In this document: positions 52,103-60,169 of the stretch, one piece after another | Layout of the letters: each line of letters opens with the position of its first letter | Position numbering within the stretch: the stretch's first letter is position 1 | Assembly: GCF_014892575.1 (NCBI RefSeq) | Contig: NZ_JADBGI010000003.1 | Coordinates: forward strand, 1-64,000 | Length of the DNA stretch: 64,000 bases | Direction of reading: 5' to 3' | Source: Nocardiopsis coralli | GTDB lineage: Bacteria > Actinomycetota > Actinomycetes > Streptosporangiales > Streptosporangiaceae | Notes under the pieces: model-generated | The model's input: the letters and a program-made list of their open reading frames with translations, nothing else | Database searches by the model: none | What the model was told of the DNA's origin: nothing | Position numbers and translations under genes: made by a program

Positions 52103-52303
52103 GTGAAGGTGGAACGAGCGAACGAACGCCTGTTGACCCCCGGGGAAGTGGCTTCACTCTTCCGGGTCGATCCCAAGACCGTGACTCGCTGGGCCGCCTC
52201 CGGGCGGATCAGCAGTATCCGCACCCCCGGCGGGCACCGCCGTTTCCGCGAATCGGAGGTGCGCTCGCTGCTGCTCGGAGAACCGAGCGAGAGCACACGC
52301 TGA
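52103..52303 (+). CDS. bldC: BldC developmental regulator
   Basis: A small MerR/excisionase-like DNA-binding protein (66 residues) that governs the timing of aerial growth and sporulation in streptomycetes. LTPGEVASLFRVDPKTVTRW followed by GGHRRFRESEVRSLLLG matches BldC over almost its whole length as I remember it. GTG 52103 follows GGGGGA; a second in-frame GTG two codons later is possible. It stands alone, upstream of a PLDc_N gene on the same strand. Confidence 0.93.
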   Translation: MKVERANERLLTPGEVASLFRVDPKTVTRWAASGRISSIRTPGGHRRFRESEVRSLLLGEPSESTR

Positions 52304-52397
52304 AGGCGCTGAGCCCCACTTCACCCCCGGCCGTGAGACCGGCAACCGCCACGGCACCCCCCGTGTCGGAGAGGCGTCGGCAAGATACGCTTGGGGC

Positions 52398-52754
52398 ATG
52401 CTGTGGCTCGGTGGCCTGATCACGTTCGCAACGATCGTTCTGTGGGTGTACGCGTTCTTCGACGCCCTGACGACACCTACGCAAGAGATCCGGAACCTGC
52501 CCAAGATCCTGTGGATGGTCGTGATCGTGCTGTTCCCGGCCGTCGGAGCGATCCTGTGGCTGTTCCTGGGGCGCCCGTACCGGTCCGTGCCCGCCCAGGG
52601 CGACGAACCCGCCCAGAGCGACCTCGGACGCTCGGCGGACGACCTCGACCCGTCAGACTTCGCCCGGCCCTCGGACCCGTCGCGGCCCCTGGGACCGGAC
52701 GACGATCCCGAGTTCCTGCGGGACCTCAACCGGCGCATCGACCCGGACGAGTGA
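52398..52754 (+). CDS. PLDc_N-domain membrane protein
   Basis: A small inner-membrane protein (118 residues) with two hydrophobic helices typical of the phospholipase-D-nuclease N-terminal (PLDc_N) domain: LWLGGLITFATIVLWVYAFF and LPKILWMVVIVLFPAVGAIL, then WLFLGRPYR. No catalytic HKD motif follows; the C-terminal half is acidic and disordered, as is usual in stand-alone versions. A TACGCT -10-like box ends 6 nt before the ATG, so the mRNA may be nearly leaderless. Role unknown. Confidence 0.82.
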   Translation: MLWLGGLITFATIVLWVYAFFDALTTPTQEIRNLPKILWMVVIVLFPAVGAILWLFLGRPYRSVPAQGDEPAQSDLGRSADDLDPSDFARPSDPSRPLGPDDDPEFLRDLNRRIDPDE

Positions 52755-52777
52755 CCGCGACCGCACTCGAGTGAGAA

Positions 52778-52885
52778 CGTCCGGGCCCCGCCCCGGACGC
52801 GCCGAGGGCCGGACCAGGCAGTGCGCCGGGTCCGGCCCTCGATGCGTTCGGGCCCGCCTCGGGAGGGCCGCCCCTCGGGCGGCCC
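52778..52885. terminator. Cluster of three terminator hairpins between convergent genes
   Basis: Three strong stems occur in a row: CGTCCGGG / CCCGGACG (52778-52785 with 52792-52799), GAGGGCCGGACC / GGTCCGGCCCTC (52804-52815 with 52829-52840) and GGGCCGCCC / GGGCGGCCC (52865-52873 with 52877-52885). The last is 7 nt past the ccsB stop on the minus strand. They separate the convergent PLDc_N and ccsB genes. Confidence 0.8.
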
Positions 52886-52892
52886 GGTCCCG

Positions 52893-53894
52893 TCAGGCGT
52901 AGGAGTGCAGCCCGCTGAACATGTAGTTCACGGCGAAGAAGTTGAACATGATCGAGACGAAGCCGACCACGTTGATCCACGTCGCCTTCCGGCCGCGCCA
53001 GCCGCCGGTGGCCCGCGCGTGGAGGTAGGCCGCGTAGATCACCCAGGAGATGAAGGACCAGACCTCCTTGGGGTCCCAGCCCCAGAATCGGCCCCAGGCC
53101 TCGTCCGCCCAGATCGACCCCGCGATGATGCCGAAGGTCCACAGCGGGAACGCGAACAGGATCATCCGGTGCGAGATGCGGTCCAGCAGCTCGGAGCTGG
53201 GCAGGCGCCCGGCCACACCGGTGACCACGTCGCCGGCGGCCCGCTTGGCCTCGGTCCGGTGGGCGATGAGGTAGGTGATACCGGCGGCACCGGACACCAT
53301 GAACGCACCGCCCGCCAGGATCGTGGCGGTCACGTGGATCGGCACCCAGTAGGACTGCAGCGCCGGGATCAGCGGGCCCGGGTCGACGTAGAGCCAGCGC
53401 ACGCCGATGCCGAGCAGGATCAGCACGGGGATCAGCACGAACGCGCCGAGGAAGCGTGCCTGGAACCGCCATGCGGCGTAGAGGAACGCGCCGACGGCGA
53501 CCAGGCACATCGCCACGACGAACTCGAACATGTTGCCCCACGGCCACCGGTCGGCGGCCAGCCCGCGGGTGATGATCTGGGCCAGGCTCAGCAGGAAACC
53601 GAGCGCGGTGACGGCCAGGGCGATCTTGCCGAGGACGTTCTGTGAGGCGGACGCCTCGCCCTCGTCGGTGCGGACGTTGACGCGGATGTCGTCGTCGCCG
53701 CCCTCACCGGTGTTCTCGGCCCCCACGCCCACGGGCATGAGCTTGCCGGACTTGAGCTTGGTGCGGCGGCCGTAGGCGGCCTCGATGGCGAAGAGGAACA
53801 GCGCGGCCGCGTAGACGACGATCATCGCGATGATGAGCGTGTCACTGGCCGAGGCCATCGACTCGTCCGCTGGTCCGGCGAGTGTGTACGTCAC
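52893..53894 (-). CDS. ccsB: Cytochrome c biogenesis protein CcsB (CcsA/ResC type)
   Basis: A membrane protein (333 residues) that carries heme out of the cell and, with ResB, attaches it to apocytochrome c. The tryptophan-rich heme-handling motif is WGRFWGWDPKEVWSFISW; histidines in VPIHVTATIL and SHRMILFAFP fit the heme-liganding sites of this family. About eight helices. A charged N-terminal insertion follows the first helix. GTG start 3 bp after the resB stop. Last gene of the tlpA-ccdA-resB-ccsB operon. Confidence 0.94.
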   Translation of the reverse strand: MTYTLAGPADESMASASDTLIIAMIVVYAAALFLFAIEAAYGRRTKLKSGKLMPVGVGAENTGEGGDDDIRVNVRTDEGEASASQNVLGKIALAVTALGFLLSLAQIITRGLAADRWPWGNMFEFVVAMCLVAVGAFLYAAWRFQARFLGAFVLIPVLILLGIGVRWLYVDPGPLIPALQSYWVPIHVTATILAGGAFMVSGAAGITYLIAHRTEAKRAAGDVVTGVAGRLPSSELLDRISHRMILFAFPLWTFGIIAGSIWADEAWGRFWGWDPKEVWSFISWVIYAAYLHARATGGWRGRKATWINVVGFVSIMFNFFAVNYMFSGLHSYA

Positions 53895-53897
53895 CGG

Positions 53898-55514
53898 TCA
53901 CTCCCTCGTGTTCGTCGACTCTGGAGGGTCGGTCGGGTTGGGAACGTTGTCGTCCGACTCGTCCTTGCGGAGCCGGGCGGCAAGGCTGGTGGTGAGTTCG
54001 TGGAACTCCTGGTTGTTGGCGGCGACCTCGGTCTTGCCGAGCCCGGCCAGCACGACCTCGGTACGGCCGTCCTCGCGTTCGGTGGCGCGCACCCAGACAC
54101 GACGCGGGCGCACGAACAGGGTCACCATGAGACCACCGACCATGGCGACCGCGGCGCCCAGGGCGAAGGGGCGCGATCCGTCACGGTTGGTCTGGAGGCT
54201 GACGAACTCGCTGTAGCCGCTGAAGGTGATGGAGCCGGCGTCGTCGGGCAGCTCCCAGGTGTCGCCCATCTCCATGACGGGGGACTCGCCGATCTGCTCC
54301 ATCCCCTCGGTCTGGAGCTGGTAGACGGACTGGGGTTCGTGCATGCCCAGGTCACCCTCGAAGGCCTCCAGGGTGACCATCGGGTTCTCCGCGCCGGGGA
54401 AGGACGAGACGAGCTCGCCCTCCTGGTCCTCCATCGCGGTCGGCAGGAACACGGACGTGAAGCCGAGCTCCTCGCCGCCGGTGTCGGGGACCTTGATGAC
54501 GCCGTCGGAGGTGAAGCTCATGGTGTCGCGGTACAGGAACGGCACCGCCTGGTCGAAGACGACGTCGCCCTCGGCGTTGCGGACCTCGAACTCGGGGGCG
54601 TAACCGTGGCCGAGCAGGTAGACCTGCACCCCGTCGACGGTGAGCGGTTCGTTGACCTCGAGCTCGTGCGTCTGCTCCTCGCCCTCCGGGGACTCCCGGT
54701 AGGTGATGTCGGCGGTGTAGGAGTCGGCCTGGCCGCGCAGGTCGCCGTCCTCGATGAAGGTGGCGTCGAAGTTGTCGAGGTGGAGCGTGAACGGCTCCAT
54801 CTGGTCGGTGTCGGTCCAGTGCCCGGGGTAGATGGCGTCGTAGGCGGGCAGCGTGTTCGCGAAGCCCTCGCCCTCGACCATGAGCATGTTGCCTCGGTAG
54901 CCGAAGAACGCGCCGGCGGCCAGGGCCAGGAGCAGGGCGATGAGGGCGACGTGGAAGAGCACGTTGCCGGCCTCGCGCAGGTACCCCGTCTCGCCGGAGA
55001 CCGAGTCGCCGTAGCGCTCCATGCGGTAGCCCTTGAGCACCGACCGGGCCTGCTCCAGCGCGGTCTCGGGGGCCGCGTCGGTGCTGAAGGTCGCCGCGTA
55101 CGGCATGCGCTGCAGGTTCTTGGGCGTGCGCACCGGGCGCGCCCGCAACGCCTTGGCGTGGGTGATGGCCCGCGGGATCACGCAGCCGGTCAGCGAGACG
55201 AAGAGCAGCAGGTAGATCGCCGCGTACCAGGGCGACGAGAAGACGTCGAAGAGGTAGAGGCTGTCCAGGACCGGGGCCAGGTCGGGGTTCTCCCGGAAGT
55301 ACTGGTCCACCTCGTCGACGCTGACCACGTTCTGCGGCAGGATCGAGCCGGGGATGGCGCCGACCGCGAGCAGGAACAGCAGGATCAGTGCGGTGCGCAT
55401 CGACGTCAGGATGCGCCAGGCCCAGCGGAGCCAGCCGGTCAGGCCGAGCCCCTTGGGCTTGTTCTCGGGCGCCCCGCCGGATTCCGGGGGCGCCTCGGAC
55501 GTGGTCGTGGTCAT
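53898..55514 (-). CDS. resB: Cytochrome c biogenesis protein ResB
   Basis: The partner of CcsB in System II heme ligation (538 residues). Helices at the N terminus (TSMRTALILLFLLAVGAIPG), a conserved NPDLAPVLDSLYLFDVFSSP, a large extracytoplasmic region with VNEPLTVDGVQVYLLGHGYA, and a final helix near residue 465. ATG 55514 overlaps the ccdA stop by one base (TGATG). The acidic Pro/Ser-rich ends are predicted disordered. Confidence 0.94.
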   Translation of the reverse strand: MTTTTSEAPPESGGAPENKPKGLGLTGWLRWAWRILTSMRTALILLFLLAVGAIPGSILPQNVVSVDEVDQYFRENPDLAPVLDSLYLFDVFSSPWYAAIYLLLFVSLTGCVIPRAITHAKALRARPVRTPKNLQRMPYAATFSTDAAPETALEQARSVLKGYRMERYGDSVSGETGYLREAGNVLFHVALIALLLALAAGAFFGYRGNMLMVEGEGFANTLPAYDAIYPGHWTDTDQMEPFTLHLDNFDATFIEDGDLRGQADSYTADITYRESPEGEEQTHELEVNEPLTVDGVQVYLLGHGYAPEFEVRNAEGDVVFDQAVPFLYRDTMSFTSDGVIKVPDTGGEELGFTSVFLPTAMEDQEGELVSSFPGAENPMVTLEAFEGDLGMHEPQSVYQLQTEGMEQIGESPVMEMGDTWELPDDAGSITFSGYSEFVSLQTNRDGSRPFALGAAVAMVGGLMVTLFVRPRRVWVRATEREDGRTEVVLAGLGKTEVAANNQEFHELTTSLAARLRKDESDDNVPNPTDPPESTNTRE

Positions 55515-56332
55515 CAAATCACCGTCTGGAAGTCTGCGGCCCACTGCTGCATGACGATCGTCAGTTCGGTCCACAGACCGCTGACCATCATGAGGCCGAC
55601 GAGGACGAGCATGAGGCCACCGATGACGGTGACCGTACGCGTGTGCCGCCTGAGCCAGGCGAAGGCGCCGAGGGCGCGCCGGTAGGCCAGCGCCGCCACG
55701 ACGAAGGGCAGGCCCAGGCCGATGCAGTAGAAGAGCGACAGCAGCATGCCGCGTCCGGCCCCGCCCTCGACGAAGGCCAGGCTCTGCACCGCGGCCAGGG
55801 TCGGACCGATGCAGGGGGTCCACCCCAGCCCGAAGAGGATGCCGAGCAGAGGGGCGCCGGCGAGCCCGGCCTTGGGCAGCCAGGTGAAGCGGAACTGGCG
55901 CGCGAACCCGGGCATGAGCCCCATGAAGGCCAGGCCCAGGACGATGGTGAGCGCCCCCAGGATCCGCGTGATGGGGTCGGTGTACTCGATGAAGAGGTCG
56001 CCGAGCCAGCCGATGAACCCGCCCACGGCCACGAACACGAGCGTGAACCCGGCGATGAACAGGGCACTGCCGGTGACCATCGTCCACCGGCGGGTCTCGA
56101 GCACGGCGTCGACCTCGGCGGCGGTCGCGGTGCCGCCCCCGCTGCCTCCGCCGTCACCGTCGCCGGAGGCGCTCTTGATCTGGGTGCCGCTCATGCCGGT
56201 GACGTAGGAGAGGTAACCGGGCACGAGCGGGAGCACGCACGGGGACAGGAAGGAGACGAGGCCGGCGGCCAGGGCGAGAGGCGCTGCGAGGAGGAGGGAC
56301 CCGGTCAGGACGGTTGTGCCGATCGGATCCAT
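55514..56332 (-). CDS. ccdA: Thiol-disulfide membrane transporter CcdA
   Basis: A six-helix membrane protein (272 residues) passing electrons from cytosolic thioredoxin to the extracellular thioredoxin that reduces apocytochrome c. The two redox-active cysteines are in FLSPCVLPLVPGYLSYVTG and GLGWTPCIGPTLAAV, both with the family proline. A Gly/Asp-rich loop (GDGDGGGSGGGTATA) sits after helix one. ATG 56332 overlaps the tlpA stop by one base. Confidence 0.94.
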   Translation of the reverse strand: MDPIGTTVLTGSLLLAAPLALAAGLVSFLSPCVLPLVPGYLSYVTGMSGTQIKSASGDGDGGGSGGGTATAAEVDAVLETRRWTMVTGSALFIAGFTLVFVAVGGFIGWLGDLFIEYTDPITRILGALTIVLGLAFMGLMPGFARQFRFTWLPKAGLAGAPLLGILFGLGWTPCIGPTLAAVQSLAFVEGGAGRGMLLSLFYCIGLGLPFVVAALAYRRALGAFAWLRRHTRTVTVIGGLMLVLVGLMMVSGLWTELTIVMQQWAADFQTVI

Positions 56333-57066
56333 CAGTCGGAGCCCTCGGTGTCACCCTCGTCGGAGCCGTCGTCCTCCGCGGGGTCGCCGTCCTCCTCGTC
56401 GGCCTCTTCCTGGGCCTCCTGCTCGGCCACGCGGGGCCGGTCCTCGGGGTCGCCGAAGTCGAACTCGGTGACGATCGGGTTCAGCAGGTCGGTGAGCTGG
56501 CCGTACGTGGTCGGGCCGATGATGCGCGCGGCGACGTCGCCCTCGGGGTCGATGACCAGGGTGCTGGGGATCGCGCGCGGCGGGACGGTGTCGCGGAAGG
56601 CCTGGGAGACCTCGCCGGGCTGGTCGAAGAGGCTCGGGTAGGCCACGTCCTTGTTGGCGGTGTAGGCCTCGGCCGCGGTGCGGTTGTCCTTGATGTTCAC
56701 ACCGAGGAAGTCGACGCCCAGGTCGGCGTACTCCTCGTGGACCTCGTCGAGCACGGGCTGTTCGGTCCGGCAGGGCCCGCACCAGCTCGCCCAGACGTTG
56801 ATGACGAGGATCTCGCCCTCGTAGTCGCTCAGTGCGACGTCCTCGTCGTCGAAGGTCGTGCCCTCGACGTCGGGGGCCGGGTCGCGCTCGCCCGCGTCGA
56901 ACACGGTCGCGCTGCCGTCGCCGGCGATGAAGCGGTCGTCCTCCCCGCCGGTCTGGACCTCCGTCCCGCCGGCGCATCCGGACAGGACGAGAGCGGCGGC
57001 GGACACGGCCGCCACAGCAGGCGGTGCGGCACGGCGCGGCCGCGCGCCGGTTCTGGTTCTGCGCAT
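56332..57066 (-). CDS. resA: Extracellular thioredoxin-like lipoprotein (TlpA/ResA)
   Basis: A membrane-tethered thiol-disulfide oxidoreductase (244 residues) that reduces the CxxCH cysteines of apocytochrome c before heme attachment. Signal peptide with lipobox LSGC (Cys31); thioredoxin active site WASWCGPCRTEQPV; cis-proline region PPRAIPSTLVIDPEG. A strongly acidic C-terminal tail (EEADEEDGDPAEDD) is unusual but common in this genus. ATG 57066 starts MRRTRTGARPRR. First gene of the ccs operon. Confidence 0.92.
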   Translation of the reverse strand: MRRTRTGARPRRAAPPAVAAVSAAALVLSGCAGGTEVQTGGEDDRFIAGDGSATVFDAGERDPAPDVEGTTFDDEDVALSDYEGEILVINVWASWCGPCRTEQPVLDEVHEEYADLGVDFLGVNIKDNRTAAEAYTANKDVAYPSLFDQPGEVSQAFRDTVPPRAIPSTLVIDPEGDVAARIIGPTTYGQLTDLLNPIVTEFDFGDPEDRPRVAEQEAQEEADEEDGDPAEDDGSDEGDTEGSD

Positions 57067-57346
57067 CGAGCGAACCTCGCGAACGGGGTGTGAACAGGGC
57101 TGACTACAACAACGACAAAGTGTAGTAGACGCCCCGGCAAAGCCGGATCCACCCCGGCGCAAGTGGCGCAAGGTCCTGTGGAGGGGCCCGTCGGAACGGG
57201 GACCCGCGGCCGTGTCGTACGGCGGCGGGAATGGAGAGGGGACCGCGGGAAGGGGCGATGCGTGGGGTCACACCGCCCCTACTCGTCGCGGGGTCGGCCG
57301 CCGAGGCCCGGACGCACACGTCGTCCTGCCCCGGCCGCCCTGCCGG

Positions 57347-57550
57347 TCAACCAGCCTCGACGAAAGCCTCGCGGAGGTAGTCGTGCACGGCCCGCTCGGG
57401 CACCCGGTAGGAACGACCCACACGAATCGCGGGGAGGTCCCTGGAGTGCACCATTCGGTAAACGGTCATCTTGGACACACGCATGATCGTGGCGACCTCC
57501 GCCACGGTCAAGAACCTGACCTCGTCGAGAGGCAGCTTGCTCCCGTTCAT
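57347..57550 (-). CDS. Small BldC-like helix-turn-helix protein
   Basis: A 67-residue DNA-binding protein of the excisionase/MerR-like fold: FLTVAEVATIMRVSKMTVYR, followed by AIRVGRSYRVPERAVHDYL. It is a conserved actinobacterial protein often labelled excisionase, but it is chromosomal and has no integrase nearby, so a general regulator is more likely. ATG at 57550. The 280 bp separating it from tlpA and the 241 bp before the next gene contain no further gene. Confidence 0.88.
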   Translation of the reverse strand: MNGSKLPLDEVRFLTVAEVATIMRVSKMTVYRMVHSRDLPAIRVGRSYRVPERAVHDYLREAFVEAG

Positions 57551-57791
57551 CTTCCGACGCCCTCATTCCCGGACGTGAACATTTGTCTACCGTTCGACCC
57601 GGCGACAGCGGCGGACGGGCGACCCCGGTACGTGCCCGCCCCAACGCAACGCCAGCGTGTCGTGCTTTCACTTTTGACACGTCCGTTTTCAGAGTAGAGC
57701 GGAGTTCCCGTCGGCGAAAGACCGTTTTTACGTCCACCCGCGCACCAGAGGCCCACGATGTTTAACGCTGGGTATAAATGGCCGAACTCGT

Positions 57792-58589
57792 TCAGAGAAG
57801 TCCGGCTCGTGCCAACACGTACTCCCGCAGGGGCGCGTAGTCCTCGGTCAGATATCCGTCGTCCAGAGGCACGGTGACCAGTAGTTTTCCTTCGTGCTCG
57901 CCCAGGAACAGGGCCGGGTCGTTGGAGTCGGCGAAGCCCAGTGTCGGCACTCCGGCCTCACCCGCCGCACCCGCGAAACCGTGATCGGCGATGACCAACT
58001 GCGGCCACGCCTCACCCCGCCGCGTGAGGGTCTCGAGGACGGCCCGCATCGCGAACGGATGGTGGCTGTGCCGCGGGAGGTGGCCGTCGGTGACGATGCC
58101 GATCCCCTCGTCCCACTCGATGGTGCGCCTCGTCGGCGGGCGCTCGGTGGTCACCTCGTAGGAGTAGCCCCCTGCCGCTGTCACCACCGCACACCCGCGT
58201 TCGGCGAGCGCGTCCTTCCAGGCCCGGTAGGTCTCCCGGAGTTTGTTGGGGTGCCCCGTCGCGAACATGACCGACTCCTGCCGCTCGGCCGCCAGGGCCA
58301 GGCGGTCGGCGAAGGCCTCGAGGGCGTCCACGGTCAGGTCGGGGTCGATGGTGTCGATGCCCCACGTGTAGTCCGCGTCGCCCACCACCCCGCAGTGCTT
58401 GTTCATGAGCGCGAGGACCTCGTCGAAGGTCCACTCGTGCCCGAAGGTCAGCCCGAACTGGTGGTAGGGGTCCTTGTCGACGAGCCGCCGGTAGTGCTTC
58501 AGGTTGTTCTGGCGAGGCGTGTCCACGTGACCGGCGATCCCGGTCCTCACCAGGTAGGTGATGAGTTCAGCTCGTGTCGGCGGCGTCAC
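57792..58589 (-). CDS. Phosphatase-like protein conserved in actinomycetes
   Basis: A 265-residue cytosolic protein matching a family annotated as phosphatase in actinomycetes. Conserved blocks: PTRAELITYLVRTGIAGHVD, DTIDPDLTVDALEAFADRL, VMFATGHPNKL, and the late QLVIADHGFAGAAGEAGV with a D-H pair. The substrate is unknown and the phosphatase label rests on family naming, not on a recognised catalytic motif. Start MTPPTRAELI at 58589. Confidence 0.75.
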   Translation of the reverse strand: MTPPTRAELITYLVRTGIAGHVDTPRQNNLKHYRRLVDKDPYHQFGLTFGHEWTFDEVLALMNKHCGVVGDADYTWGIDTIDPDLTVDALEAFADRLALAAERQESVMFATGHPNKLRETYRAWKDALAERGCAVVTAAGGYSYEVTTERPPTRRTIEWDEGIGIVTDGHLPRHSHHPFAMRAVLETLTRRGEAWPQLVIADHGFAGAAGEAGVPTLGFADSNDPALFLGEHEGKLLVTVPLDDGYLTEDYAPLREYVLARAGLL

Positions 58590-58791
58590 CTGCGTCCCCT
58601 TCCGTCGTCTGCGCGGGAGACGTGTGGTTACCGCACGGACACCACCGCGTCGACTCCCGTTCGCCCGTACTCAAACGTCTTCCTACCCGCTTCACGCGCC
58701 CGACGCGCGGCCGGGGCGGATTCGCGACGTGTTCCGGGTGAGGGCGACGTCGCGGTCACCTCCACCCTTCACGCCGTGGAACACGTTCTCG

Positions 58792-59982
58792 TCACAGGGT
58801 CGGGTCGATCCCGTGGCTGGGAAAGACCGCCGTGCGGGTGGCGTGGATGGCCCGGTCGATCGGGTTGCCGGGGTCGTAGCCCTCCTCGAAGGGCGTGAAC
58901 GACACCTCGCGGCCGTCGGTCATGTAGAGCGGCGCGAGGTCGCCGGTGCGCTTGCGGACGAAGTCGCGCCAGCCCTGCGGGGTCTCGGCGTCGGGGTCGA
59001 CCGGTACGCCCGCGGCCTCGGCGAGCAGGTGGCTCCAGGCGCGGGGCACGACCTGCACGAGGCCGTACCCGCCGCCGCCGAAGAGCAGCCAGCGGCCGCC
59101 GGCGGTCTTCTGCGCGAGCTGGTGCAGTTCCTGGTAGGCGCGGCGCTGGCCGTCCACGCTCAGCGTGAGGTTCGCGAGCGGGTCGAGGGCGTGGGTGTCG
59201 CAGCCCTGCTGGGTCACGAGGATCTCGGGCTGGAACTCGTGCAGCAGCGGCGGGACCACCGCCTGGAACGCGCGGTGCCACCCGTTGTCGCCGGTGCCGG
59301 CGGGCAGCGGCACGTTGACGGCGTAGCCCTCGGCGCCGGGGCCCCCGGTCTCGCTGGACAGCCCGGTGCCGGGGAAGAGCGTGGTCGGCGACTCGTGGAG
59401 GCTGATCGTCAGCACCCGCGGGTCGTCGTAGAAGGCGTTCTGGACCCCGTCGCCGTGGTGGACGTCGACGTCGACGTAGGCGATGCGCTTGGCGCCCTGT
59501 TCCAGGAGCCAGGCGATGGCCAGGGCGGGGTCGTTGTAGACGCAGAAACCCCAGGCGTGGCCGCGCATCGCGTGGTGGAGCCCCCCGGCGACGTTGGCGG
59601 CGTGTGCGCTCTGCCCCGTCCAGACGGCCTCGGCCGCGGCCACGGACGCCCCGGAGATGAGCGCGGCGGCGTCGTGCATGTCGGGGAAGACGGGGTTGTC
59701 GGCGGTGCCGAGCATGTGCTCGTCGTTGGGCTCCAGGGTGCGCCCGGCCTCCTTGACCGCCTCGATGTAGGAGCGCGAGTGCACGAGGGAGAGGAGCTCG
59801 TCGGAGGCGGGCTCGACGTCCAGGAGCTCCACGCCGGGTGCGTCGAGGACGCCGAGCTCACGGGTGAGCGCCATGGTCAGCTCGACCCGGATCGGCGCCA
59901 TCGGGTGCTGGGGCCCGAAGTCGTAGGTCGTCAGTCCTTCGTCCCATGCCACCCGAAGCGAGCAGGACGTGCGCCCTCCCAT
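58792..59982 (-). CDS. acuC: AcuC-type deacetylase
   Basis: A zinc-dependent deacetylase of the histone deacetylase/acetoin utilisation family (396 residues). Zinc and catalytic residues: GGLHHAMRGHAWGFCVYND (His-His pair), VDVDVHHGDGVQ (Asp-x-His), and GCDTHALDPLANL (second Asp). Bacterial AcuC deacetylates and activates acetyl-CoA synthetase; the target here is not in the window. ATG at 59982 preceded by GGGGGT. Transcribed in line with the phosphatase-like gene 202 bp downstream. Confidence 0.92.
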   Translation of the reverse strand: MGGRTSCSLRVAWDEGLTTYDFGPQHPMAPIRVELTMALTRELGVLDAPGVELLDVEPASDELLSLVHSRSYIEAVKEAGRTLEPNDEHMLGTADNPVFPDMHDAAALISGASVAAAEAVWTGQSAHAANVAGGLHHAMRGHAWGFCVYNDPALAIAWLLEQGAKRIAYVDVDVHHGDGVQNAFYDDPRVLTISLHESPTTLFPGTGLSSETGGPGAEGYAVNVPLPAGTGDNGWHRAFQAVVPPLLHEFQPEILVTQQGCDTHALDPLANLTLSVDGQRRAYQELHQLAQKTAGGRWLLFGGGGYGLVQVVPRAWSHLLAEAAGVPVDPDAETPQGWRDFVRKRTGDLAPLYMTDGREVSFTPFEEGYDPGNPIDRAIHATRTAVFPSHGIDPTL

Positions 59983-60169
59983 GTGGTGACCCCCGTTTCA
60001 GGTGTGCGTGCTCCGAAGCACACAGTACGCAAGCGGGGAGGTCTCGCCGAACCCCGGGGTGGTGGCCGGGCACGCACACGGGCGGCCCCGCCGTGCGGAG
60101 CCGCCCGTGCCGTGGGGCTTCGCGCGGGCCGGGCCCTCCCTCCGGAGACCTCGGCCACACGCGCCCCGG

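Noticed and set aside
57347-57550. Excisionase of an integrated element
   Set aside because: No integrase, attachment site or phage genes nearby; the protein matches a conserved chromosomal HTH family next to housekeeping genes.
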